From contig CATOSA010000025.1 of assembly GCA_951812315.1 (NCBI GenBank), forward strand, positions 1-64,000: 64,000 nt of DNA, given 5' to 3'. Numbering within the stretch: position 1 is the first letter of the stretch; each line of letters opens with the position of its first letter. The translations under genes were made by a program, and so were the position numbers. The notes below the pieces were generated by a model, which saw nothing but the letters and a program-made list of their open reading frames with translations, was not told where the DNA came from and did no database searches. This DNA comes from an uncultured Burkholderiales bacterium. GTDB taxonomy: Bacteria; Pseudomonadota; Gammaproteobacteria; Burkholderiales; Eutrophovitaceae. This document shows, piece by piece, positions 1-7,472 of this stretch.

Positions 1-199
1 TAGGTTTTTCTATTTTCACGTTTTCTATTTCAAGAGTCGCAACCAACTGCTTGACCAGAGAACTAACATAGAGAGCGATCTTATCGCCAGGCTCTATCTT
101 TGGAAGCCGTCGCCGCAATTCGACAGTCTTCGTCCCATTCAATATGCGATTGGCGAATTCGGGTTTAACGGAAAGAAGCAAAATTCGTGTATTAGACAT
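1..199 (-). CDS. ASCH-domain protein, partial (cut by window edge)
   Basis: The reading frame opens at an ATG at 197-199 and runs without a stop off the left edge, giving 66 residues. It starts MSNTRILLLSVKPEFA and continues with ILNGTKTVELRRR, then PGDKIALYVSS. This is the usual N-terminal pattern of the ASCH (PUA-like) fold, a small RNA-binding domain that in some members has ribonuclease activity. The function here is not known. It is on the same strand as the Mu-like genes and follows the gpG-like gene by 81 bp, in the place where Mu carries its protease/scaffold gene. Its DNA is clearly more AT-rich than the phage genes, which suggests a separately acquired cargo gene. The domain call is fairly secure. 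Whether it belongs to the phage is inference. Confidence 0.7.
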   Translation of the reverse strand, partial: MSNTRILLLSVKPEFANRILNGTKTVELRRRLPKIEPGDKIALYVSSLVKQLVATLEIENVKIEKP

Positions 200-280
200 T
201 GTGTAGAGTGATGCGCAAGCTGAGGGGTGATTATTGTGACAGGATGCTGCGCAATCGTGCGCCACACGATCCGGATTTGC

Positions 281-763
281 TCACCTGCCCTGTAGTGCGC
301 CCACCAAAAAGTCCCGCACCGCCTGATTGATCTCGGCCCGATCCTCATCACTCACCCCCAGGAACGCTCTGGCCGGAATATCACCCCAGGGGATCGGCCC
401 ACCACGTTTTGTCCTTCCGAACGCCCCCTGCTCTGCGCCAAACTGGTGCGTACCGGCATAGATGCGCGTGCTGCCGATCTCGATCTGCTGTCGCCCGGCC
501 CGATACGCCAGCGTGCCACGCAGGTGGCCGTATTCGGTCAATATCTTGTCCCGGTTCTTTCGCTTGCGCGCCAGCGTCACCGCTGAGAGCGGCGCCCAGG
601 GCTTGCCCTCGGGCGATTCTTTTTCATCGAAGCGCTCCCGGGTCGTATTGAGCAGATGCTCGCCGATGGCGGCCATCGCCGGGGTCAGATCACGACCGGC
701 GCGGAGCAGGCGGTTGAAAGCCGCCTGTACCGAGGCGTCGTCCAGCTCAATCTTGATCTGCAT
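281..763 (-). CDS. Phage virion morphogenesis protein, Mu gpG-like
   Basis: This 160-residue protein resembles the phage virion morphogenesis family (tail completion, Mu gpG / P2 gpS type). It begins MQIKIELDDASVQAAF, has a helical N-terminal half with the typical INTTRERF-like stretch, and a middle containing SPEGKPWAPLSAVTLARKR and a HQFGAEQGAFGR-type segment. In tailed phages this family acts at the head-tail joining or tail completion step. It lies downstream of the portal/MuF gene, as in Mu where G follows F. A 138-bp gap separates the two genes and holds no recognisable coding sequence. No strong ribosome-binding site is visible before the ATG. The length is normal for the family, so the gene looks intact although its neighbourhood is a remnant. 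Confidence 0.82.
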   Translation of the reverse strand: MQIKIELDDASVQAAFNRLLRAGRDLTPAMAAIGEHLLNTTRERFDEKESPEGKPWAPLSAVTLARKRKNRDKILTEYGHLRGTLAYRAGRQQIEIGSTRIYAGTHQFGAEQGAFGRTKRGGPIPWGDIPARAFLGVSDEDRAEINQAVRDFLVGALQGR

Positions 764-901
764 GGGTGTTATAGTCCGTTCCGGCCGCTGGGTAGGCCGG
801 GTAATTGGCGCAAGCCAGACCGCCGTCCCGGTAGAGGGTTTTCCGGTATCTCACGATGCCGGGCAGCGTACTGCATCGAGGGTTGCGTCTCGTCCCGGCG
901 G

Positions 902-3673
902 CTATTCATCCAGTTCACCTTCCAGCAATACATACCGGTTCTCTTGCAGATTTTCTGCCGCCACATAACCTGCCGTTCTGACGGCGTTGCTGGTCAGGGT
1001 CTGCCTTGGTTTCCCATCCAGTTGCAGGCGGTCAGTGTATTTCACCCGCACCACGACCTTGCCGGCAGCGGCGGCACTGGTCGGCTCGAACACGAACAGT
1101 AGCGCCGGGTCCCGGGTATCCCAGAGCGTCGCTTTCGGTTGCGCGATGATATCGGGCAGCCGTGCCAGGTCAGCTTCTACCAGTACGGCACCGCGTTGCC
1201 GCTTGGTCTCGCGGGTGAGGTGGCTCAGATCGCGCTGGGCGATGGTGACGAGTGCTGTTTGCAGGTCAATGGGTTCAGGTAGCTGTGCGAGGGCTTTGAC
1301 GCTCGCCGGTGGTATAGCGCCGAGACTGAAGGCTTCAGCGCTGCCACCGCCCTGGCGGCGCCAGTCGTTCCAGTTGCCGCGTAAAGCGGCCAGTGTGCGG
1401 GGTGCAGCCAAAGCCTCTGCCACCCCGGTGCTGGCAATGCGAACGGATTGTTTTACGCTTTGCACCAGCCGATGCCGCACCGCCTCGCCCAGTTGCGAAG
1501 CACGCCCCGGCGCATAGGCAAAGCCCGGGTCAATGCCTTCGGGCACATTGACCGTGCGCGGGCTGGGGCCGCGTGTGCCCACGGTCACCTCCCGTCGATT
1601 GAGCGGCGGTGCGGTGTCTGGCCCGTCCTTGCCCAGCTTGTCCATGTCTCTCTTCGAGAGAGATTCCACATAACACTGGCAACCCCAGCCATTGGGCGGG
1701 GTGTGCGTCTTCCACCACGGATCGTCCGCGGACAAGACCAGTCCATCCCAGGCCAGGTGCTCGGGGCGTGGATCGGTCACTGCGTTGGAATGCCGATAGC
1801 GCCAGTACGGGCGTGTGGCTTTGGTGGCCTGCAACTGTTCCCAGCGCCCGGCCGCGTAGCTGGTGCGCAGGTTGGTCTCATAGATCACGCGGGTGCGCCA
1901 GTCGCGCCCGCCGTTGTAGTTCCAGCCGTGTTTGCTGACGATTTCATCAAAGCGTTGGCGGAAGCTGGCCAGGGTCTCGCCCTCGGCGATGGCGGCATCC
2001 ACGGCCGTGCGCAGATCACTCACCAACTCGGTCTTGGCCGCGCCGGCGAGCACAAAGGCGACGTCGTGCTGGGCCTGCCAGAGGTCGGTCCAGGCGCGGC
2101 TGGGCAGGTTAACCTTGTTGCGCAAAAAGTCGATCTGCTCCCCGAACGGCAGCCAGGCACCGTCATCATCAGCCAGGGCCACCTCCTCCACCGGTGCTGC
2201 GGCCTCATCCCTGCCGGTGAGGTGCGCAAGTAGCAGCGCATCACCCAGGGTGTCGGCCAGGGCGCGTGTGTCCAGCGCGGCCAGCGCCTGATCATCGAGC
2301 CAGTCGCGGTAGTCAGCGAGCGATCCTGTCTGGTTTGCCTGGGCGGCCAGCCCGGCCACCCAGGCATCAGACTTTGGGCCGAGGGCCTCCCGGGTCTGCC
2401 TGGCCAGCGGGTCATCATCCGGCTCGGCGAGGGCGGCCTGTTCAGGCGCGGTCGGCGGTGCGGCATTCGGGTTTCGGTTAGGGCCTGCTGGCGAGGCGAT
2501 GTCCTCCACCAGTTCAAGCCCGTAGGTCGCCTTGATATAGGCGGTATCGGGACGCTTACCCATCATGCGGATCACGATCTCGTCGCGCTCGGCCTGGACC
2601 TTTAAGTCTGGCGCATCGTCGAGCTCACGTTCCACGCGCGGGTAGGCCGCCCCCGGAAAGTTCCAGTCGACGAGCCAGCGAACCACCGAGCGATTAAAGC
2701 TGTCGCAAATGAGCCGGGCATCGGCGGCGATGATGTCATCGCGCACCGACAGGTGGACCTCGCCCTGGGCCCGGGACGCGCCGTTATCGGTGGTCATGGT
2801 CTGGCCAATCACGACCTTGCTGATCGCGGCATTAAGCCGGTCGTACAAATCCGCGTAATTGCCCCGGCCGCTGCGGGCCGCCTCTAAGAGTTCCAGCTGC
2901 AGGTGTTCGGGGATCGCCACGGTGCTCTCGTGTGCAACCGCCTTGCCGGCGTCATGCCCCAGGCGCTTGTCCGCATCGGAGGCTGAGCGCGGGTACTTGA
3001 CGACAACAGTAGGCGCGCCGAACTTGTCCGACCAGGTGAGCCAGAAGGTGGTCTGGTTGCGCTTGAACAGCACCGGCCAGTACAGCCAGTGGCCCAGTCC
3101 CAGCCCATAGGGTTCGTCATCGTGATCGGCGCCGGTGGACAGCCACCAGAATTTTTGTGGCGGTAGCGCCTCACCGTCGGGATGGGTTGTGGTGACCAGC
3201 CGTGGCTTGAAATCCGATCCGAAGACAAAGCGGCGCCGATCACGCACCTTGATCTTGTCCAGTACCACTTGCGCACCTTCACGCGCCCACAGGCATTCAG
3301 CCATGGCATAACCGTAGAAGCGCCCATAGAGCATGCGGTCTGTCACGGTATCCCAGCGGATATGGTCCAGGGTGTGTTCGATGAATTCTGCCGCCTTTTT
3401 GTCCAGGCGCCGCTCGCCGCCGGGGATGACCCGGGTCGGTTTGGAAACGAGCGCCAGACGGCGCTGGGCGAATACGGCCGCGACCTGATCGTCTCTGAGA
3501 ATGTCGCGATACAGGTCATGGTTGTAACCGCCGCGCAGTTGCAGGATCGTGTCCTGCGGCTGTAGATAGTGCAGTTGATCGACCCAGCCGCGGGTAATGT
3601 CACGGCCACCGCCGATCGTGGCGATCTCACGCTCGAGCGCCGTGTTGCGTGGGCGGTTATCGGAAGCCGGCAT
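902..3673 (-). CDS. Fused Mu-type portal (DUF935) + MuF head protein + C-terminal PBECR-like nuclease domain
   Basis: A single reading frame of about 920 residues covers what are two proteins in Mu. The first half is the DUF935 / gp29 portal family, which forms the dodecameric DNA entry ring. The middle is the phage Mu F (gp30) minor head domain, with its Cys-rich signature PPNGWGCQCYVESLSKRD. The last 100 or so residues (LTRETKRQRGAVLVEAD, LPDIIAQPKATLWD and following) resemble the phage Barnase-EndoU-ColicinE5/D-RelE-like nuclease domains found at the ends of MuF proteins. The ATG at 3673 was chosen because a strong AGGAGG sits 8 bp upstream. A start 36 bp further upstream is open but lacks such a site. 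The gene overlaps the terminase stop by 17 bp. Nuclease activity is inferred from family likeness only. Confidence 0.82.
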   Translation of the reverse strand: MPASDNRPRNTALEREIATIGGGRDITRGWVDQLHYLQPQDTILQLRGGYNHDLYRDILRDDQVAAVFAQRRLALVSKPTRVIPGGERRLDKKAAEFIEHTLDHIRWDTVTDRMLYGRFYGYAMAECLWAREGAQVVLDKIKVRDRRRFVFGSDFKPRLVTTTHPDGEALPPQKFWWLSTGADHDDEPYGLGLGHWLYWPVLFKRNQTTFWLTWSDKFGAPTVVVKYPRSASDADKRLGHDAGKAVAHESTVAIPEHLQLELLEAARSGRGNYADLYDRLNAAISKVVIGQTMTTDNGASRAQGEVHLSVRDDIIAADARLICDSFNRSVVRWLVDWNFPGAAYPRVERELDDAPDLKVQAERDEIVIRMMGKRPDTAYIKATYGLELVEDIASPAGPNRNPNAAPPTAPEQAALAEPDDDPLARQTREALGPKSDAWVAGLAAQANQTGSLADYRDWLDDQALAALDTRALADTLGDALLLAHLTGRDEAAAPVEEVALADDDGAWLPFGEQIDFLRNKVNLPSRAWTDLWQAQHDVAFVLAGAAKTELVSDLRTAVDAAIAEGETLASFRQRFDEIVSKHGWNYNGGRDWRTRVIYETNLRTSYAAGRWEQLQATKATRPYWRYRHSNAVTDPRPEHLAWDGLVLSADDPWWKTHTPPNGWGCQCYVESLSKRDMDKLGKDGPDTAPPLNRREVTVGTRGPSPRTVNVPEGIDPGFAYAPGRASQLGEAVRHRLVQSVKQSVRIASTGVAEALAAPRTLAALRGNWNDWRRQGGGSAEAFSLGAIPPASVKALAQLPEPIDLQTALVTIAQRDLSHLTRETKRQRGAVLVEADLARLPDIIAQPKATLWDTRDPALLFVFEPTSAAAAGKVVVRVKYTDRLQLDGKPRQTLTSNAVRTAGYVAAENLQENRYVLLEGELDE

Positions 3674-5090
3674 AACGGTCGCCTCCTGTATACCCGGTGT
3701 AATCGTCAAGGCCGGCGGTGAAACGCTCGGTGCCGCCGGCGATATACTCCATCGGCCCGGCGTGATCGGCCGCGGCGGCGACTGCCAGGGCCAGCGCCCA
3801 GAAACGGTCAGCGTGGCCGTCCGTGCCGGAGCGCTCGGCGATCAATCGCGGCGCACCGGTCTGGCCGGTCTCGGCCTTGATGGCATGTAAATCCTGGCGC
3901 AGCGGCTCATCGTCAGGAATGCGCAATCGCGCGTCCTCCATGGCCTCGCGCAGTGCGGTGGCCACGTCCAGACGCCGTCCGGCGGACAGGATGACGCCCT
4001 CGACCCGGGATTTGCCGTGCTGCTCTTGCGCTTGCTCGACCACCGCCTCGCCCATGCCGGTCTGATCCATCGCGATGCGCACCGGGCGGTAGCGCTCGAC
4101 CAGGCGATTGAGGATCGATGCCTGTTCGGCAAAGGGGATATCGCGCTCGGCGCACAACTCGCGCAGCCACAGCACATCGCCGAGCTGTTCAATGACCACC
4201 GCCACCCATAAGTCGCGCCGGCGAGCAATGTCCACGCCGATCCAGGTCAGCCCGCCCGCGTAGCCCCCAGGTGTGCCCGCCGCAGGGTCGCCGGCGGCAC
4301 GAATCCAGTCCCAGCGCAACCAGGCACCGCCGCCCTGGCTGGGGATGCAAAACAATTCTTCATCGGCCTGCTCGGGCCGGGTATAGCCGCTGACGATCTC
4401 GTCACGCCAGCGCACCGCATCGCCGTCGCGCCAGTCGCGCCCCGTGACGCTAGCGACACGCCTGGCCAGACCGTCGGCAACCGCATCGTCCAGGGTGATG
4501 CGGTGCAGGGCGTAGCGCGGGTGTTTGCCCTCGCGCACCGCGACGATGAGCTGGTTAAAGGGATTCGCTTCGCCGTTATGGGTACTGACAATACGCACCG
4601 AGCCGCCCCACTGAGTGACCGCCGTGGCGGCTTTGAGCAACTCGTCCAGGTCGTCGCAAAATGCCGCCTCGTCCAGCACGTATCTGTCACCCGGCCGGCC
4701 TTTGGAGCGCAGCGCCCGGGGGCTGGACGGCACCGCCTGGATAAACTTGCCAGAATCGCAGGTGACGCTGTATTTGAGCAGTTGCTCACGCTCGGAGCTG
4801 ATCAGCGACGCCTCGATCTCGCTCACCGCCAGACCAAAGCGCCTGGCCCAGGCCGCGCAGTCATCAATATAGGTGCGGGTCATGTCCTGGCTGAAAGATT
4901 GATAGTAGACATTGCCGGTGCCGGCGGCAGCGTGCAGCACACTCTCGGCGGCATCTGCCCAGGACAGGCCAATGCGGCGGGATTTTTCGCAGATCGCGAA
5001 CTGCGAGGGCTCGTTGATCCAGCGCTGCTGATAACCGAGCAGCAGCGGCAGGCCGTCGTCCTGGATGGTGTCAGGGCGCGTGACGCTCAT
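3657..5090 (-). CDS. Phage terminase large subunit, Mu gp28-like
   Basis: This 477-residue protein packages DNA into the head: an N-terminal ATPase followed by an RNase H-fold nuclease. The ATPase shows a Mu-type Walker A variant, CEKSRRIGLSW, at residues 34-44, a Walker B RYVLDEA near 136-141 and a coupling motif VSTHNGE near 168-174. The nuclease half shows acidic residues in GVDIARRRD (near 285-293), AMDQTGMGE (near 340-348) and DGHADRFW (near 424-431). The start codon overlaps the stop of the upstream chimeric gene by 4 bp (ATGA), so the junction upstream has kept the phage operon spacing. All key motifs are present and the gene looks intact. Confidence 0.9.
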   Translation of the reverse strand: MSVTRPDTIQDDGLPLLLGYQQRWINEPSQFAICEKSRRIGLSWADAAESVLHAAAGTGNVYYQSFSQDMTRTYIDDCAAWARRFGLAVSEIEASLISSEREQLLKYSVTCDSGKFIQAVPSSPRALRSKGRPGDRYVLDEAAFCDDLDELLKAATAVTQWGGSVRIVSTHNGEANPFNQLIVAVREGKHPRYALHRITLDDAVADGLARRVASVTGRDWRDGDAVRWRDEIVSGYTRPEQADEELFCIPSQGGGAWLRWDWIRAAGDPAAGTPGGYAGGLTWIGVDIARRRDLWVAVVIEQLGDVLWLRELCAERDIPFAEQASILNRLVERYRPVRIAMDQTGMGEAVVEQAQEQHGKSRVEGVILSAGRRLDVATALREAMEDARLRIPDDEPLRQDLHAIKAETGQTGAPRLIAERSGTDGHADRFWALALAVAAAADHAGPMEYIAGGTERFTAGLDDYTGYTGGDRYAGFR

Positions 5091-6040
5091 GCCGTGCTCG
5101 CCAGCGCGGCGCGCAGCGCAGCGACCGTATCCGCGGTCAGGCCCTGTTTTTTGGCGACCGAGGCCATCTTGTCGGCGGCGGCCGCGAGCTTGCGCTCGAT
5201 GCGCTTGTCGGCCTTCTCCTGACTGTCGATCAGCCGCCGGATCGACAGTGCAAGCTGTGACAGGTCCTGCACGCTCGACTGGTCTTCGGCACTGGCGCCG
5301 GCCTCGAGCAAGTGATCCAGGGCGCGAGTGCGCACCAACTCCACCAGGTAGGCATCGATCTCGCCGCCATCAATCTGCCCCGTCGTCTGCGCCCAGGCCC
5401 TGGCCGCCTCACGCGCTTCGCGCATCTTCTCACCCCCGGCCTGCACGCGGGCGCTGTAGCGGTTGACGCTATGGCGGGACACCGGTGCCTTGCCGGCGGC
5501 AGCCAGTTCGGCATTGAGCGCCTCTCGCAAGAGTCCCTTCATGGCTGACATTTCGACGTCGGTCAGTTCCTCTTCAACGCTGCCAACGGCTGCCTTGTGT
5601 ATGGTGCCGTGTCCGGCAAGCACGCCGATGTTTACGCCGGGTTTTATGGATTCCAGTGCGGTGACGTATCCCGCATGTCCTTCGTATGGCGTCAGTGCCG
5701 GGCCCGGCGTCAGTCGTCCCAGCATGTTAACGGCCTCTGAAAACGGCGCCGCGCCGAAGCCGCAATTGCCGACGATGCATGTCGTCACGCCGCCGCGTGA
5801 TTTGAAACCCATGTCCGGGTGGTACAAGGCGGCAAAGTCATCGTGCGTGTGCACGTCGATGAAACCGGGCGAAAGTGCAAGTCCGGACGCATCGATGTCG
5901 AGCTTGGCGGTGCAACCATCGAGATTGCCTGTTCTTGCAATGCGATCGGATTCCACGGCCACGTCAGTGTTCCGTGGTGGCCTGCCTTCACCGTCATACA
6001 CCTGGGCGTCGCGAATTAGTACATCGTAAGTATTGCTCAT
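5087..6040 (-). pseudogene. Chimera: D-aminoacylase N-terminus fused in frame to Mu gp27-like (DUF3486) C-terminus
   Basis: From the ATG at 6040 the first ~174 codons are a D-aminoacylase / N-acyl-D-amino-acid deacylase. They include the start MSNTYDVLIRDAQVYDGEG, the metal-binding DVHTHDD and GNCGFGAAPF. The match stops at about LLREAL, where real deacylases continue for another 300 or so residues. The next ~143 codons, from NAELAAAGKAPVSRHSVNRY onward, match the DUF3486 family (Mu gp27), a helical protein encoded just before the terminase. The switch lies near 5515-5525 and the frame stays open, so one continuous 317-residue product is predicted. Neither half is complete, so it is probably non-functional. 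This is a deletion or recombination joint, or an assembly chimera. It is not a phage end, because it cuts inside a phage gene. Confidence 0.8.
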
Positions 6041-6167
6041 CGAATGGCACCTTGAAGATCGTCTGAAGGGTAATATGAGATTATCGATCAGGGTGTGTGC
6101 AAGTTGATTCTGATTGCACTGCGCCCGTATGTAATCTTGTGCGACAACTGTTGAGGTGACGACACTC

Positions 6168-7148
6168 ATGCCATCCTACCAAGACGATCTTTCCAGCGCG
6201 AACGCGGTTCCCTGGCAACCCAGTCAACGCTATCCGGATCCGGCAATCCAGATACTCGATCAAAGTTTCGACAAATACCGTATAAAGCAGTCATCGGTTG
6301 AACGGATCGCGCACGGCTTTCGCTGGTGCGAAGGGCCAGTATGGTTTGGCGACGGACGCTATTTGTTGTGGAGCGACATCCCGAACAACCGGATACTCAA
6401 GTGGGAAGAACAAACTGGTGAAGTGAGCGTTTACCGGGAACCTTCCAGTTACGCTAATGGCAATACGCGTGATCGTCACGGCCGGCTGGTGACCTGTGAG
6501 CATGGCGGCCGCCGGGTAACCCGCACGCAATACGACGGCACGCTCACAGTCGTCGCCGATCGATTTGACGGAAAGCCTCTGAACTCGCCGAACGACGTCG
6601 TGGTGAAATCCGATGGCTCAATCTGGTTTACCGATCCACCATTCGGCCTGCTCGGAAATTACGAAGGCCGTGTTGCCAAGCAGCACTTGCCGATGAACGT
6701 CTACCGTGTAGATGGCAAAACCGGCGAAATGACTGTTGTCGAGAGTGAAGTGAATCGACCGAACGGGCTGTGCTTCTCTCCGGACGAATCAATTCTGTAC
6801 CTCGTTGAATCCGGAAGTACGCCCAGGTCTATCTACGCTTACGATGTCACGAATGGCGGCAAAACACTTGCCAACAAGCGCAAATTCCTCGATGCGGAAG
6901 ATGGGACACCGGATGGCATGCGCTGTGACGTCGACGGCAACATCTGGTTTGGCTGGGGAATGGGAAGTGCGGAACTGGACGGCGTGGTGATCTACAACCC
7001 GGACGCAAAATTGATCGGCCGCATCGTGTTGCCGGAGCGCTGCGCGAATGTCTGCTTCGGCGGCCGCCATCGCAACCGCGTGTTCATGGCGGCCAGCAAG
7101 AGTGTTTACGCGTTGTACGTCAACACGCAGGGTGCGCCCGGAGGTTGA
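6168..7148 (+). CDS. SMP-30/gluconolactonase/LRE family protein
   Basis: This 326-residue beta-propeller protein is of the SMP-30/gluconolactonase family, metal-dependent lactonases that open sugar or related lactones. Seen in the sequence: FRWCEGPVWFGDGRYLLWSD (the metal-binding Glu in EGPVW), NSPNDVVVKSDGSIWFTDPP (metal-binding Asn), RPNGLCFSPDE and DGTPDGMRCDVDGNIWFGW. The ATG at 6168 is preferred because GAGGTG lies 9 bp upstream. A GTG at 6156 is also open. The gene is divergent from the broken deacylase, with 127 bp between starts. The protein has no signal peptide, so it is probably cytoplasmic. The substrate cannot be told from the sequence. Confidence 0.85.
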   Translation: MPSYQDDLSSANAVPWQPSQRYPDPAIQILDQSFDKYRIKQSSVERIAHGFRWCEGPVWFGDGRYLLWSDIPNNRILKWEEQTGEVSVYREPSSYANGNTRDRHGRLVTCEHGGRRVTRTQYDGTLTVVADRFDGKPLNSPNDVVVKSDGSIWFTDPPFGLLGNYEGRVAKQHLPMNVYRVDGKTGEMTVVESEVNRPNGLCFSPDESILYLVESGSTPRSIYAYDVTNGGKTLANKRKFLDAEDGTPDGMRCDVDGNIWFGWGMGSAELDGVVIYNPDAKLIGRIVLPERCANVCFGGRHRNRVFMAASKSVYALYVNTQGAPGG

Positions 7149-7220
7149 TTCGTCTCGGAAATATTCGGTGACATCTATTCAAATATCGTCGTCGCGATCG
7201 AAATTCCCAAGGGAATACGG

Positions 7221-7472
7221 CTAGCCCGCATATTTCACGAAGGATTCGCTTCTCAGGGGAAACGTGCCTAAACAGATTGGACGATCGGCCGCAGATGAAT
7301 AGCCGGACTATTGCTCAAGGGCGATCGTTCAAGCTGTGACGGCACATCTTTCCTGAAAGCGAATAGGTACAAACTGTTCTCGGGCGAAAATGCTCGGAAA
7401 CTCGGCTATCAAGTTGATTTGTGTCGCTAATACGCGATATAGGTGACCGTCTTCGTGAAATATGCGGGCTAG
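7221..7472. repeat. 252-bp element with perfect 22-bp terminal inverted repeats (MITE-like)
   Basis: The element starts CTAGCCCGCATATTTCACGA at 7221 and ends with its exact reverse complement at 7451-7472, 22 bp matching perfectly. Inside is a small dyad AATAG/CTATT near 7297 and no convincing reading frame. Relatives sit beside both IS110 copies, at about 28913-29074 and 61048-61225. The latter aligns with the reverse complement of this copy over about 160 bp with many conserved blocks. The stop codon of the neighbouring phospholipase D-like gene is the TAG inside the right-hand CTAG, so the element borders the gene exactly. No flanking target duplication was recognised. The space from the SMP-30 stop (7148) to 7220 holds nothing else that I can see. 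Confidence 0.8.

Noticed and set aside
1448-2233. Plus-strand frame of 261 residues within the portal/MuF gene
   Set aside because: It is a shadow in GC-rich DNA. The minus strand holds the recognised portal and MuF domains.
1-6040. Complete Mu-like prophage
   Set aside because: Only five late or structural genes are present. There is no transposase A/B, no Mu end and no tail genes in the window, and gp27 is truncated.
5087-6169. Upstream start of the chimeric gene at 6169
   Set aside because: The extra 43 residues have no likeness to deacylases, and the family start MSNTYDVLIRDAQ is at 6040.
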